Assembly (NCBI GenBank): GCA_947846985.1
Contig: CANTUZ010000011.1
Coordinates: 31,677,589-31,741,588 of the forward strand
Length of the DNA stretch: 64,000 bases
Origin: Fratercula arctica
Lineage: Eukaryota; Chordata; Aves; Charadriiformes; Alcidae
Reading direction: 5' to 3'
The notes below the pieces were generated by a model that did not search any database, had not been told where the DNA came from, and saw only the letters and a list, made by a program, of their open reading frames with translations. This document shows, one piece after another, positions 50,143-61,400 of this stretch. The translations under genes were made by a program, and so were the position numbers. Position 1 is the first letter of the stretch, and every line of letters begins with the position of its first letter.

Positions 50143-51862
50143 CTGAGAAGCAAAGAACAAGAGGGCGTCAGCGGACTGGGAAGGGAGGCATCGCTAAAAT
50201 TGCTAAACAATTGCTGAATATTGCTGCTACAAAATAGGCATGCAGGTCTCAGTTTGGAGTGAAAGCAATTCCACTTGTTTGGTATTACTTACCATACCTT
50301 GTACTTCTGTGTAAAGACAGATTTGTCTGTCTTTAAACCTGGCAATGCCAGTTTAAGTGCACTGTCAGAAAACACATGCTCTCCTTCAAACCCAAGTTGG
50401 ATAAAACGTCCTGACTCACAGGAAGCCAGAGCAGCTGACGATAATAGTTTTTTCTGCCCTTATGATAATATTATCATTATTTAGTGCTGTTTATCTGAAC
50501 TACAACTATAATCAGCCCCTCAAGAATGTTTTGAAAGCTCAAGTGGAATTCCTCTTCTAGCTTAGATCTTGGGTACAGCCAAAAATTAGAAGACCAGGTC
50601 CTTTTTGGGGAGATGTGGAAAGAAACGCAACATCTACTCCCATTGCAGATCCCTGTTATCGCTTCCACTGCTTTGAACGCTGGGCTAGAGTACCCAAAGA
50701 GTAGCCAGCAAAACAGTCAATAATGATTCGCTCTTAACAGTAATTACATAGGTATCATGGTCAAATTTCAAAGAATTTTTCCATTCTATCATTTGCTGAA
50801 AGAGGCCATGATCAGCAATACACATGTTTCTGACTTCTGCTTGGCACTTAAAGTGAAGTCCAAAACACTATGCTGAGATACTATGAAACTGAGAGCTTGG
50901 ATAGGACATTTGTTGTCTGATCCTTGCTCTCCCAGCAATGCCGCTAACGCTGTGGGATGACACCGGAACAGAACTAAGTTGTAAGTTGTGTCCACAACTT
51001 GATATCCTTCAGATGCTAAATGCTAACAGAGTAGGACTAAAACCTCCACATTTTCCAAAAATCACACTTAAAAATGCTCCTCTTATTTTGTTCCATACAC
51101 AACATGAGACCCAAGTGACTTAACGTTGACCTTAAGTATTTAAATTTTTAACTCTCCGCTTGTTTTGGTTTTCCATTACCCATTCCAAGGTTTCTGTATC
51201 TGTAAACTGGACTGGGAGGGAGTGCTCTCAGCAGAGTTGAATTTTGCCCTACTTAATAAAAAAAAAAGTAGTAATAAATTCCTAGGAAGGAGCAAAACTT
51301 CAGCACTTAAAAAAATCAAAAATCATCAAGTTCTTCTACCAAGTCTTACTTTACCAGATTTCTCCGATAAACTTAAAAGGAAATCCATGACAAAGGACAG
51401 CTTAGGATCCAGTTCTTCAGCTTTCGTTTAAATATGTATGGTTTGGAAATCACTGAGGTTGTGTGCGTGATAAAACCTGAACGTCTCCACATGTGGTTGT
51501 CAAGGTAGGACTGATCTCCTTTCCTCTTTACAAAAAACAGGCACCGATCAGACTCACATTCTGCTATAGCTGTGCCTCTGATGCCTAAGTAGCCTCTGAT
51601 GAGTTCGTTTTAGAAAACTAGTACCAAGAAAAGCTCAGAATTCTCCTAAAACCTGATGAACCCTGCCAGTAGAGATGTGTAGGCAACCCCCCATCACTAG
51701 AAATAGGACTCTGATAAAGTCACTGGCCACAATCTGAAATTAGCATTGCCTACATGCATGCATACATCTTCTGAAATCACTCCACACCATATTGCACTCT
51801 GCAAAGAAAATGTTAAACACACAAAGAGTCATAACGTAAAAATATGTATGTGGGTTTTTTAC
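50143..51862 (-). other. PTPRG: PTPRG intron between FN3 part 2 and the linker exon (1.7 kb)
   Basis: A 1,720-base intron from donor GTAAAA to acceptor TTGCTTCTCAG. The only notable structure is a 16-base perfect palindrome at 50462-50477. No exon or repeat family was recognised. Confidence 0.85.
50462..50477. repeat. 16-base perfect palindrome with inverted GATA motifs
   Basis: ATGATAATATTATCAT reads the same on both strands and contains GATA on each strand. It could be a paired GATA-type site or chance in AT-rich DNA. Confidence 0.9.
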
Positions 51863-51971
51863 CTTGAAAGAGCATAGTCTGGCTAAAGTCACTACGCATT
51901 TCATTTCGGCAAACTGCTTGAACTCTGAACAGATAAAGGATGTCAGGTGAGACATGGCTAATGATGGCCTT
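51863..51971 (-). CDS. PTPRG: PTPRG exon: fibronectin type III domain, second part
   Basis: This exon completes the FN3 domain. The acceptor is TTTAAACAG|AAG and the donor CAAG|GTAAAA. It spans 109 bases: 36 codons from phase 0 plus one base (phase 1 end). The peptide contains [20 protein letters not shown] and then [12 protein letters not shown], which are the last strands of the FN3 fold including the conserved tyrosine-rich LYLFRVQAV strand. It joins the preceding exon in phase 0 (KDL|KAI). Residue 11 is Ile where I recall Ser in human PTPRG; this comes from memory, not an alignment. The frame runs straight on into the next exon through a split alanine codon (G|CT). Confidence 0.95.
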
Positions 51972-53989
51972 CTGTTTAAAAAAAATAGATATTATTCAGT
52001 TTTTTACCCCCACAGTACTGTCCACGATCAGTTTGAAATATAAAAAGCATTGCACTAACACAGGACATTTCTGCCACATAAGACAAACTTATTTCTAAAC
52101 AGGAATATTCACTGGTCCCCTGGAAGAGGGTAAGACCAACGTCAAAGGACTTCCCTGGGATAAAAGTGGTGCACCCAGACTCTGCTGACTCTGCCCGCGG
52201 GAAAGAAATGAACACGTCCCACATCTACTCTCGTGACAGCCTTCCTGCCTGAAAGTTTCTGCTCTCCTCAGAAAAACCTGACCTTACAGGAATGAAAATG
52301 AGGTTTTTATAGGTGGAGATCCCAATCTGGGATAAGCCCAGAAAAGTCACTGTATGTTCAAATGGACTATTTATTTTGCAACAAACTCGCTATGGCGATT
52401 TGATGCTGGTGGCATGTATAATGGCTTGGCACCCTGCAATGGGAGGTCCCTGCGTACTTCTACACACAAGACACTGCCTTGCAGCTGCTCTTTTGTGTGC
52501 CCTTAGTCCATGATCACATCAGTTCATGTCGTGTAGCAGACAGCAGCAGTCACTTGAAGTGTGTTTTCAATTTCAAAAAACCTGTGGGTCACTTGAAATA
52601 CCAGTGATCTCTTTAGCAAAACACTGTCTAGCTCTGTTTCAAGATGGGACAGCCTAGCTGCCTCTGCCAGAGCACTGAAAGCAAATGGCATTTTCCTCTG
52701 AAAAAGAGTTTTTTTTCCTTTTGCCCCTAAAATAGACTAATCTGTTATTGCTTTCTTAACCTCCAAGCTCTGCTGCACCGTACAGGGTCTCACTGCAATT
52801 TATTTCCAAGCTATCACTCCATCACATCCCCTGCACTTTTAATTATTTCTTTTACATGAAACAGGATGCTGTCACTGTGCCCACCTCATTTTTGCTGATT
52901 AAGGCTCTCCTCCTTATACCTGATTAAAAAAAATCTCCCTTAAGAGTGTGAAGTTATGACAAGAGAGAGGTTACAATACATCATAACCTTGGGTGCCTTT
53001 CAATAGATTCCTTTCTGATTTCGTGAGGCACATCGTTCCCTAAAGTGACCCAGATAACAATGTCTAGTGGGGAAATTGAAAATATAAATGGAAATGAAGT
53101 AAAAGAATCTTCATCTAAGGGAATAAGAGAAGTATTATTGTGTAACTGATTGAATGGGCCCAGAGGACTGTGTATGTGAAAAAAAAATATGATAACAGTC
53201 ATTAGGAATAACACTCTGTGCTGCTGCATTTTTCATGTGCATATACAATTACCAATTTCATTATTCTAGAGGCTTTCTTTGATTAACAATAAACGGAGGC
53301 CTTTCAAACCTGAATATGTCACTTTGATTTTATATGCAGAGAATGTTAAAGACCAGTACAATACTTGCTTCCACTTAGACAAGAATGACAAGCAGATCAA
53401 ATCCTAAATGGAGGAGATAGATCAGTGTTTTCCATCTGCGCTGGAACTGTCTTGCTCTTCCCTTCTTTCTCTCCCACCGCCAAACGTAGGCAGTGCTTGT
53501 ACAGGGCCACTCCACATTTATCTTCTAGCCCTGACCATGCAACTCCTACTGATGGTGGCACGAACTGCCAGAAACTGCTCCAAACACTGCATGGGGCTAC
53601 ACACAGTGAAAGGCCTGAGCCTGGGAGAAGATTTTGGGGGATCGGGCTTTTAATGTGAAAATCTGTGAGCTGAACACAAGCCAAAAGGTATTAAGAGCAT
53701 AACTATTTCCTGAGCCAGCTGCTTCTCAGCAACAGTATATGAAAAAGCGTCTGCAGATTTAGTCCTTTATGCACTCACATAAACTATAAATTCACACTCC
53801 AGTGTTTTGGGTAGTCTGTTAGGCAACGTTCAACTAATGCTGAACATTTTAATAGCAATTCATTGTGAGTTAAACTCTAGCCTATCTTTAAGGTAACAAC
53901 TGCTTTCCTCCTCTACTTCCTTCTACTGAGAAAATAACAATATAAGGATAGCTTGATACATATGCCTGGGGTTGATGCTGTGGTTTTAC
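51972..53989 (-). other. PTPRG: PTPRG intron splitting the FN3 domain (2 kb)
   Basis: A 2,018-base intron that interrupts the FN3 domain in phase 0, between KDL and KAI. I see no other exon, repeat or structured element in it. Open frames inside it are short and unlike known proteins. Confidence 0.85.
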
Positions 53990-54174
53990 CAGGTCCTTGT
54001 CACTGTCCTTGGTGAAAGTCTTCTCTTTTTCATCTTCATTTTTAGTCCAGCTATAGGAGATCATGTAGTTCATGATCGGAGGGTGGTAGATGGTTTCTGG
54101 TTGGTTCCAGGTTACAAGCAATGCTGTCCTGTTCACAGGCTGCACTTTCATGTTGACCGGGGGAGTGCTGCAAG
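53990..54174 (-). CDS. PTPRG: PTPRG exon: fibronectin type III domain, first part
   Basis: This internal exon of receptor-type tyrosine phosphatase gamma encodes the first two thirds of the single extracellular FN3 domain. The minus strand has a pyrimidine-rich acceptor ending TTTTTTTAG and a donor CTG|GTAAAA. The exon is 185 bases: two bases completing a split codon, then 61 codons, ending in phase 0. The peptide begins [10 protein letters not shown] and contains [19 protein letters not shown], which includes the FN3 core tryptophan (exon residue 22). It ends with the Lys/Glu-rich [18 protein letters not shown], highly characteristic of PTPRG. An NRT glycosylation sequon is at residues 14-16. 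The upstream exon, linking to the carbonic-anhydrase-like domain, is not in the window. The paralogue PTPRZ1 shares the architecture, but this peptide matches PTPRG as I remember it. Confidence 0.95.
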
Positions 54175-56564
54175 CTAAAAAAAGAAGGAACAAACATGAA
54201 GCTCTCCTAAATAAACAAGAGATAACAAATAGGAAGAACTGTGCCTCACTCTAAGAGCCAGTTTTTTTCTTTAATGCCCTTGCCTACAGTAATAGCTTCA
54301 ACTGCAATCTACTGAGACCAATGGGATTTAATACCACCTGCAGCTGCCTTCTGCTCTTCAGAGTAAAGGGAGCGAGAGAATCCATTCTCTGCAGGCAGGT
54401 TGCTTAGTTCTCGACTTCTTTCCTAGCCCACAGCCTCCTGCTGTATGAAGGGGATAAATAATGTGGTGTGTTCTGCAGGCCCTGGAAATAGTTGCAACAT
54501 CTAAAAATGTGACACTATTGGGTCAGTAAGTGTTTTCCTCTTAACCCAGTACATTTTTGCACATGAGCAGAAGTTACTTTATACTCCTCTTTCTATTTTC
54601 CTTCACAGGTTCTCAACTGTTTGTCAGTAATATATCACCAGCACAGGGGAGAGCGGCACTCGATGGTCCTTGGCCATCTCCTTCTCATAACAGGCAGGGG
54701 AACTCCCCAGCCAGGCTCCCAAAGCCCTGCCTTTCTCACCCTGCCTGCAGTGGGGAGGCACAAGTTACCTCTCACCCAAGATTAAGTCGGTGGGGACATC
54801 AGCAGAGGAACAGCTTAACCGGCAGGCAAAAATACGGCTTCTGTTTGCTGTAGACACCAAACCCCAAACTTCTCCAGGGAAGACCAAGCCCAGGCGCAAA
54901 GCTAGCCCATACACCCCAGGAGGAGTGGGGTGCACTCAGCCCACTCCCAGCCGCTGAAGAAAACACTTTTGAAGCCACTGAAATGTAAAAGTCAGGGTAC
55001 TAATGACGAACACTAGATGGCACTCATATGCTACCGAAAAACTATATCCTGCGCTTCTGAACTATAAAGAGTTCAGATTTTTTCCCGAGCTTTAAAAATC
55101 ACGTTTAAAATACACAATTCAGCACAGATTCTCACATTCTCTTTCCCAATATAAACTCTGAACCAAGAAAAATCACTTGCAATGATACCTAAACACATGT
55201 GCCATGGCAAAGGAGCTGGTCTCTTCTGCCTCGGAAAGTCAAAGTGTCACCCAGCCCATCACGCTGACACTCTTTGCAGAATTATTTTTCCCAATACGAC
55301 TTTTCCATTTAAAGCCAACACATTCAGCTTGTTTGCACTCTGCAGGTACGTGACTGCGTGTATATTTGGCCATTATTTCACTTCTGAAGAGTCCTGGCAG
55401 CACTGAAGGGGAGAAATATCTATTCCTATGCCTGGACTTGCAGGTTGGTCATGTAGCTCTGCTGTTACATTACTGAAATAGCTACAGTTCCTAAATAAAA
55501 ATGATCAAATGCTGTAAACACAAATATTACCAGTGCAATAGAAAAATACCTGTCAAATATATTTGTGCAGTTATAACTCACATGTTTGTAGCTAGCCTGA
55601 ACAAGAGAATATATATTGCAGAAATATGTTTGGGCAGGAAAGATCTTTGGTGCTTGCTCCTGCCACGAGTGGTGACAATCTTGCAGTTTGGCAGTAGATC
55701 CTTCTGCTCAACCCAGGAGAATGATCCAGCAAAGCAAACAAACCTGCGGTACCTCAAATTGTTGACAAAACCAACGTGAGTTTCTATTTACGCTGAGTTG
55801 AAGGGACCAAATAGGCATTATGCTGGCAATGTCACAAAGCCAGAAGCAACACCTTGGTCCGCTGCCTGCAGACCCCTTCCCTCCTGGTCTCTGCAGGGAG
55901 CCCGAAGAGCCAGGGTGCTGCAGAGCGTGGCATGAAGGTGGCCAGGACCTGGCCGAGAGGGCACAGCTGAAAGTAGTCGCTGTTGTCACTATTTACAGAG
56001 CTTCACGATCCTTGGTATGCCTCTCCACGCTCACCTCTTTCTGCTGAGATAGTCAGATCAATTCTCACTGACATCACTGTTTATTGATAACTGCACCAAT
56101 AAATCATAACTGCCCCCTTTGAAGCCCTTTGTCATCACAGAATTATGCTTCAAAATGCCAGGCCAGCCTTTATCACTCTACCTAATCAAATCCTATCAGA
56201 GATAGGAGTGCAGGGTGAAGGACTACCCAGACCTAGAAGCCTTACCCAGTCCTCCTCCTCCAGATTTAAAGTAATCACGCATCAAATTGTTTTAGAAAGA
56301 ATTCAACCAGGTAACCTTCATGAGAGACAGGGAGATCTACCTTAATCGCAACAGCTCTCTGAACCATGGCTAGCCAGCTGTTTTTCAGACAAGGACCCCA
56401 AGCCACCCTAGGCAGAAGGGACTGTCACATCCTCTATTCCATGCCACTCCTTTGATGCCATTCAGAATAGCTCGTGCCAATCAGAGGAAAGAAGTGGGTA
56501 TTTCCCAAGGGTAAATAGGAGACTCACAGACTCAAAGTCAGGAGACCCTCCCCGTTCCTGCACC

Positions 56565-56645
56565 CTGATCCAAGAAGGTCATGAGCACTTTTAAGCAGCT
56601 GAGCGACTCCAGTGACTTCACTGAGACAAGTTGTGATGAGGACAA
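56565..56645. repeat. Decayed sauropsid repeat motif
   Basis: The stretch CACTTTTAAGCAGCTGAGCG, then ACTCCAGTGACTTCACTGAG, resembles the 'GTGCTTAAG..ACTCCCATTGACTTCAATGGGAC' motif common in CR1-associated repeats of reptiles and birds. It is heavily mutated and has no clear limits. Confidence 0.35.
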
Positions 56646-57289
56646 ACCTCATTCACAGCCAGCTAAAAGGAGACTGAATTTACAACACTGCTATTTCACA
56701 GTAAATATTAGAAATTTTTCATGACTTAGTATGACTTTGTTCCAATTACTCCAAGGCACATCACAGTACCTGATGTAATTAAGTAATAACCAACCTTTTC
56801 TGTTCAGCCACTTCTTTGCTTTTTCTTAACAGATTATGAATGGGCAAAAAAGAAATCTTTTTTATAAAATGAAACATATGGTTTTATTAATTTAACCAAA
56901 CCTGCTCAGGACACAATGAAATAAAAAAACATTTGATCCAATAATTCAATTTGATGATTTAATTAAAGTGATACATAATAACATAGCAAATGTCTGAAAG
57001 GCAAGAAAAAAAGTGTAATGATTCGACCATCTATAAAACAACTGGCATTTTCCAGAGATCTAATTTTCCTTTCAACACTCTGTGTGCCTTGGATTTTTTG
57101 AAAGAAGACAGAAAGAACTGCAGGCTCCTTGCTTTCTTTTTTTTTAGATGCTAAAGAACCTCTACTGATTTTGCAAAATGTGCAGCTGAAGGATAGAGAA
57201 ATGCAAGAAGAGGCAGGGATATGGAGGGTGAAGTTTGTATATTCCTCTGAACTGAATCAGGACACACTAAAGAGAAACACGAGCGTTTC

Positions 57290-57303
57290 TTTTTTTTTTT
57301 TTT
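57290..57303. repeat. 14-base T run
   Basis: An uninterrupted T run on the plus strand, flanked by GAGCGTTTC and AAACTAGG. Confidence 0.9.
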
Positions 57304-58435
57304 AAACTAGGCTAAATAGGCAAAAAAAGCCTGTGAATTCATGATTGCTTGAGAAAAAAAAAAAGAACCGAAACCAACAGCCAGCATGATTTCACACTGA
57401 AATAGCATTTCAGCTATTTTTAGAAAAAAATATTACTAATGCTCTCTTTTAAATTCAGATCCTAAGGGAAAATAAAAATATTGAGGGGGCTTTCAGGATG
57501 ACTTTCTGCGGTGTAATGCATTACTGAGCAGAGAGATACCTGAGCTGGCCCTGCGAAGGTCTAGTGGGACACCAAATCTGGCTAGCAGACCGCCCGTGCC
57601 AGGACTCCCAGAGGCAGAAAAGCTTTGCCGAGGCCACAGGGCTACATCTGGAGGCACTTGACAGGCAAGCACATTCGCGGTACCAGGGACATGATGCCTT
57701 GCAGCAGGCAGCAATGCCCCGAGCATGGCACGCCTTAGATCTCTTGGAGTGGAAAAAAACCCCATTGCCCTCCTGTTGGGGTTGACCTGAACTGGGAACC
57801 TGGCAAATATGCTGGCTCCTGCCTTATGGAAAAGTCCTGCAGAAGAGGGAGGGCTGCGCTGGTGCATCTGGGTCTGGAGGAAGCCCTCTGACCTGACACA
57901 GGGCAGCCTCAGCCGGCGTTTCCAGCTGTTGGCCATGTGCGGGGCTGTCTGCGGGCTTGACACAGTCTTTTCTCTGCAGATCAGCCCGCCGGGGAAGGCA
58001 GGGGGCAAGCCAGCATCTTGGCTAGCCTTGTCTTCCAGGGCTCACTCAAGCCTGGAGAAAACCTGTTCGCCACTCGCAGACAAATGTAGCATGCTAATAC
58101 AGTCCTAAGCGCTGGCCAGGCCAGCCATACAGCAGAGAATTATTTTCTTCATGTTAAAAACATTCCAATGGGCTGGAACAAACAAAATTAATTTAACAAC
58201 TCTGCATTCATCTCTCCCATAATTTGATTTGTATGTTGTATTTGGCTACGTAACCTCCACGAGGCTTTCCTAACTGAAGCCTGATAAAGCTTAATCCAAA
58301 AGCTCCTGGCAGCTCTACTTCAAAGAGCTGAAAGAAAAAAAGGGGGCTTATTGTTTTGCAAAAATTAACCACTGATATTAAGATACACTTCGGAAGATAC
58401 ACCATGCAGAAAGGGCATGTAAGAGGTATTACAGC

Positions 58436-58459
58436 TTTTTTTTTTTTTTTTTTTTTTTT
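58436..58459. repeat. 24-base T run
   Basis: An uninterrupted run of 24 T on the plus strand, flanked by TATTACAGC and AAAGCAG. No element body was recognised next to it. Confidence 0.95.
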
Positions 58460-61400
58460 AAAGCAGTCTACATTTCTCTTTCAAGGACAGAAATGCAAAC
58501 CCAGGCAAACTTTCTGGGTTTCATCATGCTTTTTGCATATGCTACCTGTGGTTATAAAAAGAGCTATTTAGGGAAAGTTAGAGCACAAGAATATTTGGTT
58601 ATTTCCTGTATACCTTCTCCCTGTAAAACAGGTGCCTCATATGATGAATCCAGTGGCACTGGGCTCAGAGGGATTTATAAAATCCTCTAAAAATATTCTA
58701 AGTTACCTCTTCCGTGAATAAAAATGTCACCACTTTAAAGGCAGTTATTTCTAGCTGTGCTATGCCCTCTTCTGGAAAATCCCACTCTCTCCCTGCTGCT
58801 GCACGTCTCAGCAACGCAAAACTGCCATTCCTCTCTTCGGCACCGTGGGATATGCATTGTGTGATGAAACCCTGACAATTTTCAGCACAGAAAACCAACG
58901 TGACAGTGAAGTCCCGAATCCCTTGTGGCGAGATGGGCAGGGATCTTCTAAGGCAATTCACACGTGGAAGGAGGAAACGTCAGCATCAGGATGTGCCCAA
59001 AGCACGTTACTGGCTCAGGACTGCTCAGAGGTAGCTAAAACACAGGGACAAGGGTCTGGTCTTGCTCTGGGAGGCAGCTCCTGGCCATAAACTGAGAAGG
59101 GGCTTCACTTCTCCTCCTTTTTCTCATATGCGTGGGATAAGTGGCAGGAAACAGTGTTTCTCCCTCACAAAGGAGGAGCACAGAGGACGGCAGATGGGGC
59201 ATTTCTTCCTACGCGCTCAGTAGGGGAGAAATTGAGAGGTCAGTATGGGGGTTTCATGCCTTTCTTACCCATAAGGGCAAACAAATTGGTGGCCAAGCTC
59301 TTGGGGAAAGAGGGTGTTTCTTTCCCCTCTGCCCCGGCACTGGGAAGGAGCTGGAAGGGCCAGTCCTGCAAGACAGATGGACCACTTACTGCTGTTACTG
59401 TAACGACACCCAACTCAGACACGAGTTTTCCTCCCAACTGATTTCAGAGAAGCCTGAGAACTGTCATTGATGCCTGTGCTATCGGCAAAATACTGCACTG
59501 AGTTTGCTCAGCTCTGCAGCTCCCAGGAACCCGACTGCAGACAAGACAAAAGTGATGCCAAGAGAGAAGGGAAGAAAAATACTTTCAACTACATGCATCT
59601 ATATACACATGCATATATATTCCTTTTCATTATTAGATGCTCAAACTTCAAATAAGCCTTGAAATGCAGGAATATGGGCTATATTGCAATGAGAAAACTC
59701 ACACTTGGTTTCAGTGCCATGCCATCAGCGCCATGGTAAGTGAAGTGATACAGTCCCAGATTCAGCTACCTGGCATTGGCGTGACTCAGTAGAGGCGCCT
59801 GGGAAGAGACTCTGATCCATAACAAACAGCAGCATTCTTTGGGCTGTCGGATTCAATCTTACAGTTCAGCGAGGGCTGGGCTCCCAAAGGATAACAAATA
59901 GACTACGAGGATCATACGCAGAGACAACACAGGCTTTAATACATAGAAAAGTGCTAAGAGGCATACTTTACAACATTTTCCCCCTTCTCCTTTTACTAAA
60001 CATTTGCAATTTTTTTTGCTTTGCTTTAGTGTACACTGTTAACTTCTCAGAGAGCTTATAAACGACATTATTAATATATAAGGATAATTGCTTTAAAGAG
60101 AAGCACACATTTTTCCTTTACCTTTGCCTGCACTTTGCCAGCAGGCATTGGCAGGCTCCGGAGCATGCCGTACACACAAATATTTGTGTTGATCTACTTC
60201 AATCCACAGGCAGAATGTAGCTAGGAGACAGACTATTTATCTTCCCTGCTCTTACCTTTCACTGTGCTTCAAACAGACAGGGTTGTTTCTTAAGGTGTGA
60301 GGGACACGGACAGACGCTGCGCTTGTTTTATGAGCCCTGTGAAATAACCTCAGGAGCAAACCGGCACGTGGGGCCCTTCCGACGGAGGGGCTGCGGGCAA
60401 GCTGAGTTTTGCTCCTCTGCTGCCTGCCCGCTTCCCGAGGTGAACGCAAAACCGGCCTTCGGATTCATTCCTATACGGTTTGCTTCGGAGCATTTGAGTT
60501 TCCATGGCATCACAGCAACAGACCCTGTTTTACTGAAAGGCATGGACCGTGTGTTTTACTACGCTGTGTCTGAGCCCAAATATTTCATGTATTTCACAAA
60601 TACTGTTTCTACAGCTGTGGCCTGAATCGTCAGCGGGTGCAGATCGGCCTTGCACCATCAGATACCATGCTGGGCTAAACTGATGTCCACCAGGGATCTG
60701 CCCTGCAAGTTTTGTGCTTATATTGCACCCGTGCACACAGAGGGTGACTTGTATTTAAAATGTACACCCGTGTCCTTATTTATACAGTGCGCCTGATGCA
60801 ACATGTGGGATCACATTCAGTGGCGTGTGCTGCGTCAAGTGGGGGAGAAAGGAGGATTTTCTGCCAGAAGGATACATATTTGCCGTGTTAGCCAAGCCAC
60901 CCTTTCCAATGTCCTGGCAAGGGTTGCTTGGACCGGGGAGCACAGGAAGAACAAGCCAACAGGGCTGGTAGAGCATCCCAGTACGTGCCTGAAGGATGCC
61001 CAAAATCAGACCGGGAAAGCAGCTTCCCTTTCATAGCTTCTGGAGGCTTTTTCCTACACAAGGGATGAGCTGCAGCCACTCACGGTCCAAAGTACTGTCA
61101 AGACTGAAATTAAAATCAGTACTCATGTTGGACCGGCAGGTAGGCAGTGCAGAAAGGAATTCCCTGCAGGTGTAAATGGAATAAATCATCAGGCTCCCTT
61201 ACAAGTACTCAGCCCTTTCAGCTTTAGTGGCAGCTGTGAACCCAACCCATACTTAAGCTTTCACGCTTAATTCCTCTTGCTCTTTTGGTTTGGGCCCTTT
61301 ACAATCTCTAGAAAAGTACAGCAGTTACTTACTCTTTATTAATAAACCTACTGGTAAGCTGTCCACTACATTCAGGCAGAGACACACGCGCCGCTCACAC

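Noticed and set aside
57493..58008. A 171-codon minus-strand open frame
   Set aside because: No recognisable domain and no match to the carbonic-anhydrase-like domain of PTPRG expected upstream. Local GC-richness explains its length.
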